Positions 1 to 7,241 of a DNA stretch of 64,000 nt are shown here, piece after piece. The position numbers and the translations under genes are program-made. The stretch's first letter is position 1; each line of letters starts with the position of its first letter. The notes below the pieces were generated by a model. It did no database searches. It was not told the DNA's origin and saw only the letters and a program-made list of their open reading frames with translations. This stretch comes from an uncultured Acidobacteriaceae bacterium. Its GTDB lineage: Bacteria; Acidobacteriota; Terriglobia; Terriglobales; Acidobacteriaceae. Where the stretch lies: positions 62,001 through 126,000 of the forward strand of contig CAINJJ010000037.1 in NCBI GenBank assembly GCA_903849645.1, read 5' to 3'.

Positions 1-65
1 TTCTTCAACCCCACCGTTCCCGCAACCGCCGAAACACCGCCGATAAAGCCACGTCTGCTGATCAT
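1..65 (-). CDS. N-terminus of a Tat-exported protein (cut by window edge)
   Basis: Only the first 21 or so codons are present; the gene continues past the left edge. The reading starts at an ATG and gives MISRRGFIGGVSAVAGTVGLK. The twin-arginine SRRGFIG followed by a small, hydrophobic Gly/Ala/Val stretch is a typical Tat signal peptide, so the product is probably a folded, exported, often cofactor-bearing protein. An AGGACCTGAATC leader lies just upstream as a possible ribosome site. The mature domain is not visible, so no function can be given. Confidence 0.6.
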   Translation of the reverse strand, partial: MISRRGFIGGVSAVAGTVGLK

Positions 66-425
66 GATTCAGGTCCTTGGATACAACAAGATTGAGCCGG
101 CCCACGCCCGCATCGAACATCCACGAGCGTGGACGGATTTCAGGCACAATACAGAGCGCTCTTCAGGCTCTCGAGCATCATAGACGATGAATGAGGACTT
201 GCTACTTCTCCCGCGCCACTACAAAGTCCGGCACCCACAGCAGGGCGCGCTTGAACTCCGAGTCGGGCAGCGGGGCGAACTCCACGCTGTTGCCGAAGTG
301 AGACCGTCCACGTAGTCTGAGCCGACCAGATGAACAAGAAGCCCCTTCCCGACACCTCCACTGGCGCCCTCAAGTCCATGATAAGTTAGGTAGTTATGTA
401 GTGGATGGGTTTGAGAGGAGGCAAA
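66..425. other. Gene-free stretch with a duplicated gene fragment
   Basis: No convincing full gene is seen here; the two listed minus-strand ORFs (140-379 and 219-542) have no recognisable protein character and the second runs antisense into the next gene. The stretch holds the upstream region of the Tat gene and, at about 202-275, a copy of the 3' end of the polyprenyl synthase gene found intact at 1190-2179. Confidence 0.6.
202..275 (-). pseudogene. Duplicated 3' end of polyprenyl synthase gene
   Basis: Read on the minus strand this fragment encodes PLPDSEFKRALLWVPDFVVAREK followed by a stop, the same peptide as the C-terminus of the intact synthase ending at 1190. Over the first 72 aligned bases (202-273 against 1190-1261) I count four mismatches, and all are synonymous. 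Homology stops at the stop codon on one side and just before the PLPD codons on the other. No start or upstream portion of the gene is present, so it is a remnant. It forms a 988-base-spaced direct repeat with the intact gene, enclosing the hypothetical gene at 426-956. Confidence 0.75.
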
Positions 426-956
426 ATGGAGTGGCCTGCATTTGAATATCAGGGTCAGACATTCGACCTGAGCCATCTTCATCCCTTCGAGCACGTCTTC
501 GAGCGCCCCGCCACAGATAGATCGCCCGCTGAACGATTTCAAGTCAGGGTCAGCTTTTCCTCACACTGCTTTACGAAAAAACTCGACTCTAACGAGGTTC
601 CTGATCTCGAACTGATGTACCCATGCGACTTCGAACGAAGGATCTTCGACCGCGTTCGCTTCCGACTTTCGAGCCAACTTCCCAAGTTGATCCGAAGCCT
701 GGCATCGAAGAGGGTGCGCCAGAACTTAGGGAAACACAAATTCTTCACGGTTGAATTGATCGAAGATAGCGGCCAAGGGATCGAATACGACATCTTCTTC
801 AGGCTGGTAAAGAGCGGGAAAGGATGGCTCGAATTAATTGTCGAGACCGCCTTCGACCGGAGACCTGAGAACAGAAAGAATCGTCCGTCAGGCAAACCCA
901 TCCGGTTTTGGATCGTCCTGCATAATACGATTCACGGTAAGCCAATCCGCCCGTAA
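426..956 (+). CDS. Hypothetical protein, foreign-looking
   Basis: A 176-residue soluble protein with no signal peptide or membrane segment. I chose the ATG at 426 over the upstream ATG at 405 because an AGAGGAGG ribosome site lies just before it. The protein is rich in Phe, Arg and Lys, with phrases such as FRVRVSFSSHCFTK-like (FQVRVSFSSHCFTKKL), YPCDFERRIFD and FFTVELIEDSGQGIEYDIFF. I loosely recall similar proteins annotated as stationary-phase adaptation or hypothetical proteins, but I cannot name a function. Its base composition is visibly less GC-rich than its neighbours, and it sits between two copies of the synthase 3' end, which suggests horizontal acquisition. A hairpin terminator follows at once. 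Confidence 0.7.
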   Translation: MEWPAFEYQGQTFDLSHLHPFEHVFERPATDRSPAERFQVRVSFSSHCFTKKLDSNEVPDLELMYPCDFERRIFDRVRFRLSSQLPKLIRSLASKRVRQNLGKHKFFTVELIEDSGQGIEYDIFFRLVKSGKGWLELIVETAFDRRPENRKNRPSGKPIRFWIVLHNTIHGKPIRP

Positions 957-961
957 AACGC

Positions 962-990
962 GAGAGGCCCCCTTGCGAGGGCCTCTCCGT
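962..990 (+). terminator. Rho-independent-type terminator
   Basis: GAGAGGCCC (962-970) pairs perfectly with GGGCCTCTC (979-987) over nine bases around an 8-base loop, followed by a weak T-containing tail. It begins five bases after the stop of the 426-956 gene, so that gene is probably transcribed alone. Confidence 0.65.
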
Positions 991-1189
991 ATTTCCATGC
1001 AGCTCTTGTATATCCCCACCCTCGTGGAGGCCATTTCTGGCGGCATCGGAACCACGGAGAAGAACCGTTGCACTCACGTTCCGATAGATGCAGTATACGC
1101 CCAACACGGAAGTTTTACCACCAATCTTATCGGGAATTCTCCGAGCTTGAGGAAGAAATCAAACGAATAAATCAGACTCCCCGGGGCCC

Positions 1190-2179
1190 CTACTTCTCCC
1201 GCGCCACCACAAAGTCCGGTACCCAAAGCAGGGCGCGCTTGAACTCCGAGTCCGGCAGCGGCGCCAGAGCCTGGCGGCTCTGCTCCGCATACTTGTCCGC
1301 CACGGCCATGGCGTACTCCACTGAACCGTTCTTGATCAGAATCTTCTGAATCTGGTCCCGGCTGACGTTCTCAAAGCTGCGATCGTCCAGCACCCGCTGA
1401 ATCGCCTGCCGGTCCGCCGCCGTCCCGTGGTCCACCGAGTGAATCACCGACAGCGTTGCCTTGCCTTCTCGCAGGTCGCTCGCCACAGGCTTGCCCAGCA
1501 CCTCTTCGGTGGCCGTAAGGTCCAGCACGTCGTCCACAATCTGGAACGCCAGGCCCACCGTCCGCCCATACGCCGCCAGGCTCGCCTCCTGTGCTTCAGT
1601 CGACTGCGCCAGCACCGCGCCCAGCCGCATCGACACCGAAAAAAGGCACGCCGTCTTGCGGTAGATCAGGTCAAAGTACTCGGCCTCAGAGACCGCCCGG
1701 CCCAGCTTCTGAATCTGCAGCAGCTCGCCCTCGACCATCTGCTGGGTCAGCTCGATCAGCAGGTCCAGCACGCGCAGGTTCTTCTCTTCCAGCGCCACCC
1801 GGAAGGCCTGCATATACAGCCAGTCGCCCGCCAGCACACACTTCTCGTTGCCCCAGGTCGTATTGGCCGATGGCCGCCCGCGGCGCATGTCCGCGCCGTC
1901 GATAATGTCGTCGTGCACCAGCGTCGCCGTGTGCACCATCTCCACCACCGCGCCCAGCCGGATCGCTCCCTGGCCCGAGTAGCCCAGCGTGTGAGCCGCC
2001 AGCAGCAGCAGGGAGGGCCTGATCCGCTTGCCCCCGCCTCCGCGCAGATACTCGGCAATCTCCGTGATCGTGCTTACGCCGGAGGCGGCATCCCTGCCCA
2101 GCTCCTGCTCGATCGCCACGAGGTCTTCCCGCAGCAGCTCGAAGATCTCTTTCGCCGTCGCTATCGCCAGTGTGCTCAA
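1190..2179 (-). CDS. ispB: Polyprenyl (octaprenyl-type) diphosphate synthase
   Basis: Long-chain trans-isoprenyl diphosphate synthase, which adds isopentenyl units to an allylic diphosphate to make the side chain of respiratory quinones. The 329-residue length is typical. GGKRIRP lies near residue 49-55, the first Asp-rich motif is DDIIDGADMRRG (about 90-101), and the second is VDDVLD (about 215-220); these bind the Mg-diphosphates. The start is a TTG preceded by GGAGAGTC. The exact chain length made cannot be read from sequence. The 3' end of this gene is repeated at 202-275, so its downstream border has been a recombination site. Confidence 0.93.
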   Translation of the reverse strand: MSTLAIATAKEIFELLREDLVAIEQELGRDAASGVSTITEIAEYLRGGGGKRIRPSLLLLAAHTLGYSGQGAIRLGAVVEMVHTATLVHDDIIDGADMRRGRPSANTTWGNEKCVLAGDWLYMQAFRVALEEKNLRVLDLLIELTQQMVEGELLQIQKLGRAVSEAEYFDLIYRKTACLFSVSMRLGAVLAQSTEAQEASLAAYGRTVGLAFQIVDDVLDLTATEEVLGKPVASDLREGKATLSVIHSVDHGTAADRQAIQRVLDDRSFENVSRDQIQKILIKNGSVEYAMAVADKYAEQSRQALAPLPDSEFKRALLWVPDFVVAREK

Positions 2180-2269
2180 GACTCTCCGCTTCTCGTGCCT
2201 TATCCTGCAATGCCCATGCTGCTTCCATCTCGTCGCGCCGGGAGAGGGCTGCCCACCGCTGGCTTCCGC

Positions 2270-2773
2270 CTAATTGGTGCGATAGTTGGTGAACTGCAAC
2301 TCCACGCCCAGGTCTTTCCCGCGCAGCAAGGCAATAATCCCCTGCAGCTCGTCCCGGTCCTTGCTCGTAATTCTGACTGTATCGCCCTGGATGCTGGCCT
2401 GCGCTTTCTTTTTCGAGTCCTTCACCAGCCGCACAATCTCCTTGGCCTTTTCCACCGGGATGCCCTGCTGCAAGGATATCTTCTGTCGCACGCTCTGTCC
2501 TGCCGCCGGCTCCAGCTTGCCATACGTCATGTTCTTCAGCGAAACCCCGCGCTTTACCAGCTTCTGACCCAGAATCTCCTTCACCGCCTCCAGCTTGTAC
2601 TCCCCCGCCGAGGCCAGTTGGATCTCCTTGTCGCCCTCCGCCAGCGTGATCTCCGAGTGCGAGTCTTTCAAATCAAAGCGTTGGCGAATCTCCTTCAGCG
2701 CCTGATCAATGGCGTTGCGGACCTCCTGGATCTCCACCTTGCTGACGATATCGAACGAATTCTCCTGTGCCAT
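2270..2773 (-). CDS. yajQ: YajQ-family nucleotide-binding protein
   Basis: A 167-residue cytoplasmic protein of the YajQ (UPF0234) family. It opens with MAQENSFDIVSKVEIQEV and ends with VELQFTNYR, both hallmarks of the family, and has the expected length for two ferredoxin-like domains. Family members bind nucleotides, and some bind cyclic-di-GMP; which applies here is unknown. The track ORF begins at 2908, but that extension overlaps tatD and has no family character. The ATG at 2773, with AGGA upstream, is the real start. It follows tatD on the same strand with a 70-base gap. Confidence 0.92.
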   Translation of the reverse strand: MAQENSFDIVSKVEIQEVRNAIDQALKEIRQRFDLKDSHSEITLAEGDKEIQLASAGEYKLEAVKEILGQKLVKRGVSLKNMTYGKLEPAAGQSVRQKISLQQGIPVEKAKEIVRLVKDSKKKAQASIQGDTVRITSKDRDELQGIIALLRGKDLGVELQFTNYRTN

Positions 2774-2843
2774 GACTTTCCTGTCCTTCTCCAGAAAAAC
2801 TTCCGCCGCCGCCCTGCCCCGCAATGCGGCGAATGCAACTCTA

Positions 2844-3683
2844 TCAGTTTCCCACGTCTGCCCCAACACCAAACAGCCGCGTGAAGTTTTTCGTCGTCGC
2901 CGCGGCAATTTCTTCAGCCGATACCCCGAGCGTCTCCGCCAGCGTCTGCGCCGTCAGGCTTACCCACCCCGGCTCGTTGCGCTTGCCCCGGTTCGGCGCC
3001 GGAGCCAGCCAGGGCGCGTCGGTCTCTACCAGCAGCCCGTCCAGGGGAATCTTCGCCGCCACATCCCGCAGAGGCTGCGCCTTGGGATAGGTCACATTGC
3101 CCGCGAACGACACCAGAAATCCCAGCTCCAGCGACCGCCGCGCCTGCTCCCATCCGCCCCCGAAGCAGTGCATCACCCCGCCCAACCCCGTTGGCCGCCA
3201 GTGCGCCTCCAGCACCTCGAAAAGGTCGTCCCACGCGTCCGAGGCCCCGTCCCTGGGCCGGCAATGGATCAGGATCGGCCGCTTGCGCCCCGCCGCCACC
3301 TCCAGTTGCCGGATCAATCCCGCCCGCTGCACCCCGTGCGCCGCGCCGTCGTGGTAGTAGTCCAGGCCAATCTCCCCGCAGGCAATCACCTCGGGCTCGC
3401 CCAGCAACCCATCAAGTTGGCTCAAAATCGCTTCGTCAATCTCCGCCGCATTGTGCGGATACACCCCCGCGCTCGCAAAGAGCTTCGGAAGCCCCTTTCC
3501 GCTTTCGGCGTGCCCGTTGAACTGCCGGCAGATTTCCAGCGCCCGGCCCATCCCCCGCGCCTCTTCGCCAATCCCGATGGCCAGCACCGCCCCCACCCCT
3601 GCCTCCCAGGCGCGCCGCAGCATCGCCTCGCGGTCGTCGGTGTAGCGCTCGCTGTCCAGGTGTGCGTGCGAATCAATCAGCAA
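2844..3683 (-). CDS. tatD: TatD-family metal-dependent DNase/hydrolase
   Basis: A 279-residue TIM-barrel hydrolase of the TatD family. Metal-binding signatures appear in order: HAHLD at the N-terminus, GEIGLDYY near residue 100, HCR and HCFGG in the middle, and ETDAPWL near the C-terminus. The family acts on DNA or other phosphoesters in the cytoplasm; the specific substrate here is unknown. The start is TTG at 3683, with GAGG eight bases upstream. It lies 18 bases downstream of vapC, so it may be co-transcribed with the toxin-antitoxin pair. Confidence 0.9.
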   Translation of the reverse strand: MLIDSHAHLDSERYTDDREAMLRRAWEAGVGAVLAIGIGEEARGMGRALEICRQFNGHAESGKGLPKLFASAGVYPHNAAEIDEAILSQLDGLLGEPEVIACGEIGLDYYHDGAAHGVQRAGLIRQLEVAAGRKRPILIHCRPRDGASDAWDDLFEVLEAHWRPTGLGGVMHCFGGGWEQARRSLELGFLVSFAGNVTYPKAQPLRDVAAKIPLDGLLVETDAPWLAPAPNRGKRNEPGWVSLTAQTLAETLGVSAEEIAAATTKNFTRLFGVGADVGN

Positions 3684-3701
3684 AGAAGGTACCTCACAAA
3701 A

Positions 3702-4115
3702 TTACTGCACCGGAAGTGCAAGGGTGTCGACCTCGAGCAGGCCGAAGTGCTGAATAAAGGGAGCAAAATCGGCGTCCCGATGCAACAGCCTGTAGCTGTG
3801 CTCGATGCAGAAGGTGGCCAGCAGACAGTCAATCGTGCTGTGAACCGTCACGCCCAGAGCACGCAGGGCGCGATAGTTGAGCGCCGCCTTTTGTGCCAGT
3901 TCAGCCGAAAGCGAGTCGAAAACAGTCAATGTTGCGAGGACTTCGACCGCATGGTGAAATTGCCTGTCACCGCGGATCCCCTGCAGCGATTCCGCCATCA
4001 CAGTGGTCGTGATCCCGAACGGCTGCCAGCCGATGTTTGCATAGAGCCACAGCACCTCCCTGGTCCGCGCGCCTGCCAGAAAATCGATAAGGACCGACGA
4101 GTCGACGACGATCAT
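3702..4115 (-). CDS. vapC: VapC-type PIN-domain toxin
   Basis: A 137-residue PIN-domain ribonuclease. The acidic metal site is visible: Asp in VVDSSVLIDFL at the N-terminus, a Glu in TVMAESLQGI, Asp in HSTIDCLLATFCIEH and Asp in LLHRDADFAPF. VapC proteins cleave tRNA or rRNA when not held by their antitoxin. The track starts at a GTG (4118), but the ATG at 4115 is more natural; the antitoxin stop is at 4119-4121, so the genes abut. The target RNA is unknown. Confidence 0.87.
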   Translation of the reverse strand: MIVVDSSVLIDFLAGARTREVLWLYANIGWQPFGITTTVMAESLQGIRGDRQFHHAVEVLATLTVFDSLSAELAQKAALNYRALRALGVTVHSTIDCLLATFCIEHSYRLLHRDADFAPFIQHFGLLEVDTLALPVQ

Positions 4116-4118
4116 CAC

Positions 4119-4433
4119 TCAGGCTCGCTCCACCGGCGGGAGCTTCGGTTCGGTCGCGTTTTGCTGCTCGGAAAGACCGCTCGCAGGCGCTGCCTCCGAA
4201 CTCGCTTCGGCAGCGGCACGGCGCTTTTTCAAAATCTCCTCGTCGGGCGCAAACCAGTCGTCGTCGTGCCCCCGCCAGGCAACCTTGCCGAAAAGCTCGC
4301 GCAGGCGGGTCTGCCGGTGAAGCTGTACCGCCAGCCTCAGAGACGCCTCAACCGCCGCCTTTTTGGTAGTGGCATTGGTCGCCGCCATGGCCTTGGCCAT
4401 CAACTCGTCGTCGATTTCAATATTGGTCCGCAT
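4119..4433 (-). CDS. vapB: VapB-type antitoxin
   Basis: A 104-residue antitoxin pairing with the downstream PIN toxin. It begins MRTNIEIDDELMAKAM, a typical ribbon-helix-helix-like VapB opening, followed by TKKAAVEASLRLAVQL. The Asp/Trp/Phe-rich segment GHDDDWFAPDEE and the Glu/Ala-rich tail probably wrap the toxin. The ATG at 4433, with GGGAGG upstream, was chosen; the track start at 4535 lacks family sequence. The tail is longer than in many VapB proteins. By analogy the pair should repress its own promoter. Confidence 0.82.
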   Translation of the reverse strand: MRTNIEIDDELMAKAMAATNATTKKAAVEASLRLAVQLHRQTRLRELFGKVAWRGHDDDWFAPDEEILKKRRAAAEASSEAAPASGLSEQQNATEPKLPPVERA

Positions 4434-4573
4434 AGCCCGCGCCTCCCGATGTGTAAGGATAGCACGATTTATGTGTACGAGCAGCAGCCTGCCAAGACTC
4501 AGAGAACCCACGCCCGAGTCCTGGGTCCCATCCATTCCACCCCTGAGAAGGGCCTCCGCCGCACCGGAGGCGC

Positions 4574-6895
4574 CTACTTCAACCTTGCCCCCAGCGGGAC
4601 ATCCTCCAGGAACCCGGTCAGCACCGGCGCTCCGCCCTCGAGCGACGCCGCCAGCAGCATCCCGTTCGACTCCAGCCCCCGCATCATCCGCGGAGCCAGG
4701 TTGGCCACAATCACTATCTTCCGCCCCACCAGCTTCTCCGGCTCGTAGTACTGCGCAATCCCCGCCAGAATCTGCCGCTTCTCGTAGCCCAGGTCCACCT
4801 CCAGCCGCAACAGCTTGTCGGCCTTTGGCACCCGCTCCGCCACCAGAATCTGCGCCACCCGCAGCTCCACCTTGGCAAAGTCGTCAATGGTGATGTGCTG
4901 CACCGCCGGAGCGGCCGGCTCCACTGCCGCTGCCGCCGGGGCTGCCGCTGCCGCCAGGGGCGCAACCACACTGTCCGCATGCCCATGTGTCGGCGGCTTT
5001 ACGGAATGAGGCTGTGGCGCTACCACTCCCGCAACCGCTGGAGCCGTAACACCCGCCAGCCCGCCCCCATGCGTCGGAGGCTTCACCGAAATCACGTTGG
5101 TTGACGCTCCGCTTCCCGACGTCGGCGGCTTCACCGAGTGGAGATCCGCCACCACCCCCGCCACCGCAGGAGCCGTCACGCCCGCCTGACCCCCATGCGT
5201 GGGCGGTTTCACCGAGTTCGGTACCGGCGCTGGATTGGACTGGGCTGCCCTCTCCGCCTGGGCAGCCGCTTCCACGGCGCTGCGATTGTTCTCGTCTTCA
5301 AGATTCTGCATACGGTCGATTGCGTCCTTTTCAGCGCGGGGAAACAGAGGCGCGGGCTCTCCAAACTGCGTCCCCGCCTGCAGCCCGCCCCACGCGAGCT
5401 CTGTCAAAAATGATTTGCCTGCCGATACACCGATCTCGCCCTGCCCAAGCTGCCGCCACACCTTGGCCGCCGAGTCGGGAAGAATGGGATAGACCAGCGC
5501 CGTGATAATCCTGATCGATTCCGCCGCCGTCGCCAGCACCCTGGCCTGATGCGCCACATGCTCGGCCTCTGGCCGGTCCACCGGCCGCTTCCACGGGGCG
5601 TTCGCCGTCAGGTAGCCGTCGGTCTCCGCCACCAGCACCCAGAGCGCCTTCAGCGCGTCGGAGAAGTTCATCTCGTCAAACGCCGCCCCAAAGGCCCCAA
5701 TGGCCGCCACCGCGCTCTCCCGCAGCGCCGCCTCGGCCGCCGTCTCCGCGCCCGCCGCCGGCAGCACCCCGCCAAAGTACTTGTGCACCATGTTGACCAC
5801 GCGGCTCACCAGGTTCCCATAGCCGTTGGCCAGGTCCCCGTTGTACCGCTGCACCAGCGCCTCAAAGCTGAAGCTCCCGTCCTGCCCAAAGGGAATCTCC
5901 CGCAGCAGGAAGTACCGCAAAGCGTCCGCTCCCAGCACCGCGTGCACGGTCTCCGCGCGCACAATGTTGCCCCGCGACTTCGACATCTTGCCCTGGTCAA
6001 ACAGCAGCCACCCATTGGCCCGCACCGACCGCTGCACCGGAATGCCCGCCGCCATCAGAAACGCCGGCCAATAGACACAGTGGAACCGGCTGATCTCCTT
6101 GCCGATCAGGTGCATGTCCGCCGGCCAGAACTTCTTGAACCGCTCCTGGTCCTCCGGCGCGTCTGACCCATACCCCAACGCCGTAATGTAGTTGGCCAGC
6201 GCGTCCAGCCACACATACACCACGTGCTTCTCGTCGCCCGGCACAGGAATCCCCCACGAAAAGCTAGTCCGGCTCACCGAAAGGTCCTTCAGCCCTCCGC
6301 GCACAAACGAGATCACCTCGCGCCGCGTGGACTCCGGCCCCATGAACCCAGGGTTCTCCTCATAAAACTCCAGCAGCCGCCGCTCAAAGGCCGAGAGCTT
6401 GAAGAAGTAGTTCTCCTCGCTCACCGTCTCGGTAATCCGTCCGCAGTCCGGGCACGGAGTCCCCGGAGGCCCGTCCACATACAACTCGTCTGAGACGCAG
6501 TACTGCCCCGTGTAGTAGCCCTTGTAGATGTAGCCGCGGTCTCGCAGCGTGGCAAACAAGTGCTGCACTCCCCGCTTGTGCCGCTCCTCGGTCGTGCGGA
6601 TAAAGTCGTCGTAGCTCAGCCCCAGTTGGTCCCACAGCCCGCGAAACTCGCCCGCAATGGCCGTCGCAAACTCCTGCGGCGTCCGCCCCGCCTTCGCCGC
6701 CGAACGCTCGATCTTCTGCCCGTGCTCGTCCGTGCCCGTCAAAAACCATGTGTCGATCCCCTGCGCCCGCTTCCGCCGAGCAATCGCATCGCACACAATG
6801 GTCGAGTAGGCGTGCCCCAGGTGCGGCCGCGCGTTCACGTAATAGATCGGCGTGGTCAGGTAATAACGGGCTGGACTGGATGCTGGATTGGTCAT
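4574..6895 (-). CDS. metG: Methionyl-tRNA synthetase with C-terminal tRNA-binding domain
   Basis: A class I synthetase that charges tRNA(Met). The HIGH-type motif is RPHLGH near residue 25, a zinc-knuckle CPDCG lies near 148, and GKMSKSRGN near 302. The C-terminal 105 residues, from ITIDDFAKVELRVAQI, form an OB-fold Trbp111-like tRNA-binding domain that dimerises and aids tRNA capture. The 773-residue length exceeds the usual because the linker between catalytic and C-terminal parts (about 560-665) holds four copies of an SVKPPT(H/S)G-type repeat and an Ala-rich run. The ATG at 6895 was chosen since protein similarity starts there; the track start at 6985 is too early. Confidence 0.95.
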   Translation of the reverse strand: MTNPASSPARYYLTTPIYYVNARPHLGHAYSTIVCDAIARRKRAQGIDTWFLTGTDEHGQKIERSAAKAGRTPQEFATAIAGEFRGLWDQLGLSYDDFIRTTEERHKRGVQHLFATLRDRGYIYKGYYTGQYCVSDELYVDGPPGTPCPDCGRITETVSEENYFFKLSAFERRLLEFYEENPGFMGPESTRREVISFVRGGLKDLSVSRTSFSWGIPVPGDEKHVVYVWLDALANYITALGYGSDAPEDQERFKKFWPADMHLIGKEISRFHCVYWPAFLMAAGIPVQRSVRANGWLLFDQGKMSKSRGNIVRAETVHAVLGADALRYFLLREIPFGQDGSFSFEALVQRYNGDLANGYGNLVSRVVNMVHKYFGGVLPAAGAETAAEAALRESAVAAIGAFGAAFDEMNFSDALKALWVLVAETDGYLTANAPWKRPVDRPEAEHVAHQARVLATAAESIRIITALVYPILPDSAAKVWRQLGQGEIGVSAGKSFLTELAWGGLQAGTQFGEPAPLFPRAEKDAIDRMQNLEDENNRSAVEAAAQAERAAQSNPAPVPNSVKPPTHGGQAGVTAPAVAGVVADLHSVKPPTSGSGASTNVISVKPPTHGGGLAGVTAPAVAGVVAPQPHSVKPPTHGHADSVVAPLAAAAAPAAAAVEPAAPAVQHITIDDFAKVELRVAQILVAERVPKADKLLRLEVDLGYEKRQILAGIAQYYEPEKLVGRKIVIVANLAPRMMRGLESNGMLLAASLEGGAPVLTGFLEDVPLGARLK
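4982..5217 (-). repeat. In-frame repeats in the metG linker
   Basis: Four copies of a 23-27 base repeat lie at about 4982-5008, 5065-5091, 5119-5141 and 5191-5217. Each encodes SVKPPTHG or SVKPPTSG on the minus strand. A second unit encoding AGVTAPAVAGVVA occurs twice (about 5019-5058 and 5148-5187), so a unit of about 126 bases appears to have been tandemly duplicated. All copies keep the reading frame open. Confidence 0.8.
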
Positions 6896-7241
6896 AGGCG
6901 GGACATTGCATTGAATTCGCCCTACTCTTGGCAGGCCATAATCCAAAGGCAATCTAACTTCCATCTTACGGCATCTTCCGCCCAACGAATCCGGGGGGGC
7001 TCAGGTCCCTTTCTTTTGTGGACCTGGGAAACCACGAACCTGAATCGGCTCTCCGCGATCCGCAATCCCGCTCCAAGCCCCATCCATTTCGCGTTCCTGG
7101 CGCAATGGGTGGGAAGCCACGAACCCTGCACAACCTCATCCCAAGGCGGCGAAGCCGCCTCTGCCCCACCGCAGGTGGCCGCGGCTGGCTGCACCGCAGG
7201 CGCCAGGCGGCTGGTAGAATTAGCCTTGAAAATCAAGGATT
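6896..7241. other. metG-argS divergent intergenic region
   Basis: No gene is supported here; the short ORFs in the track have no protein character. The region must hold the promoters of the divergent metG and argS genes, but no clear -35/-10 pair was identified. It contains one full dispersed hairpin repeat (7001-7040) and a related tail, GGGAAGCCACGAACC, at about 7113-7127. A short hairpin, CCTTGAAAATCAAGG, covers the argS ribosome-binding area. Confidence 0.6.
7001..7040. repeat. Dispersed GGTCCC-type hairpin repeat
   Basis: CAGGTCC (7002-7008) pairs with GGACCTG (7020-7026), followed by GGAAACCACGAACC. Relatives occur at 35216-35257 and 51644-51688, and a more divergent one at 9421-9455; all are intergenic. 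No coding role is apparent. Confidence 0.6.

Noticed and set aside
838-1170. Plus-strand ORFs downstream of the hypothetical gene
   Set aside because: They overlap a real gene and its terminator and show no protein features.
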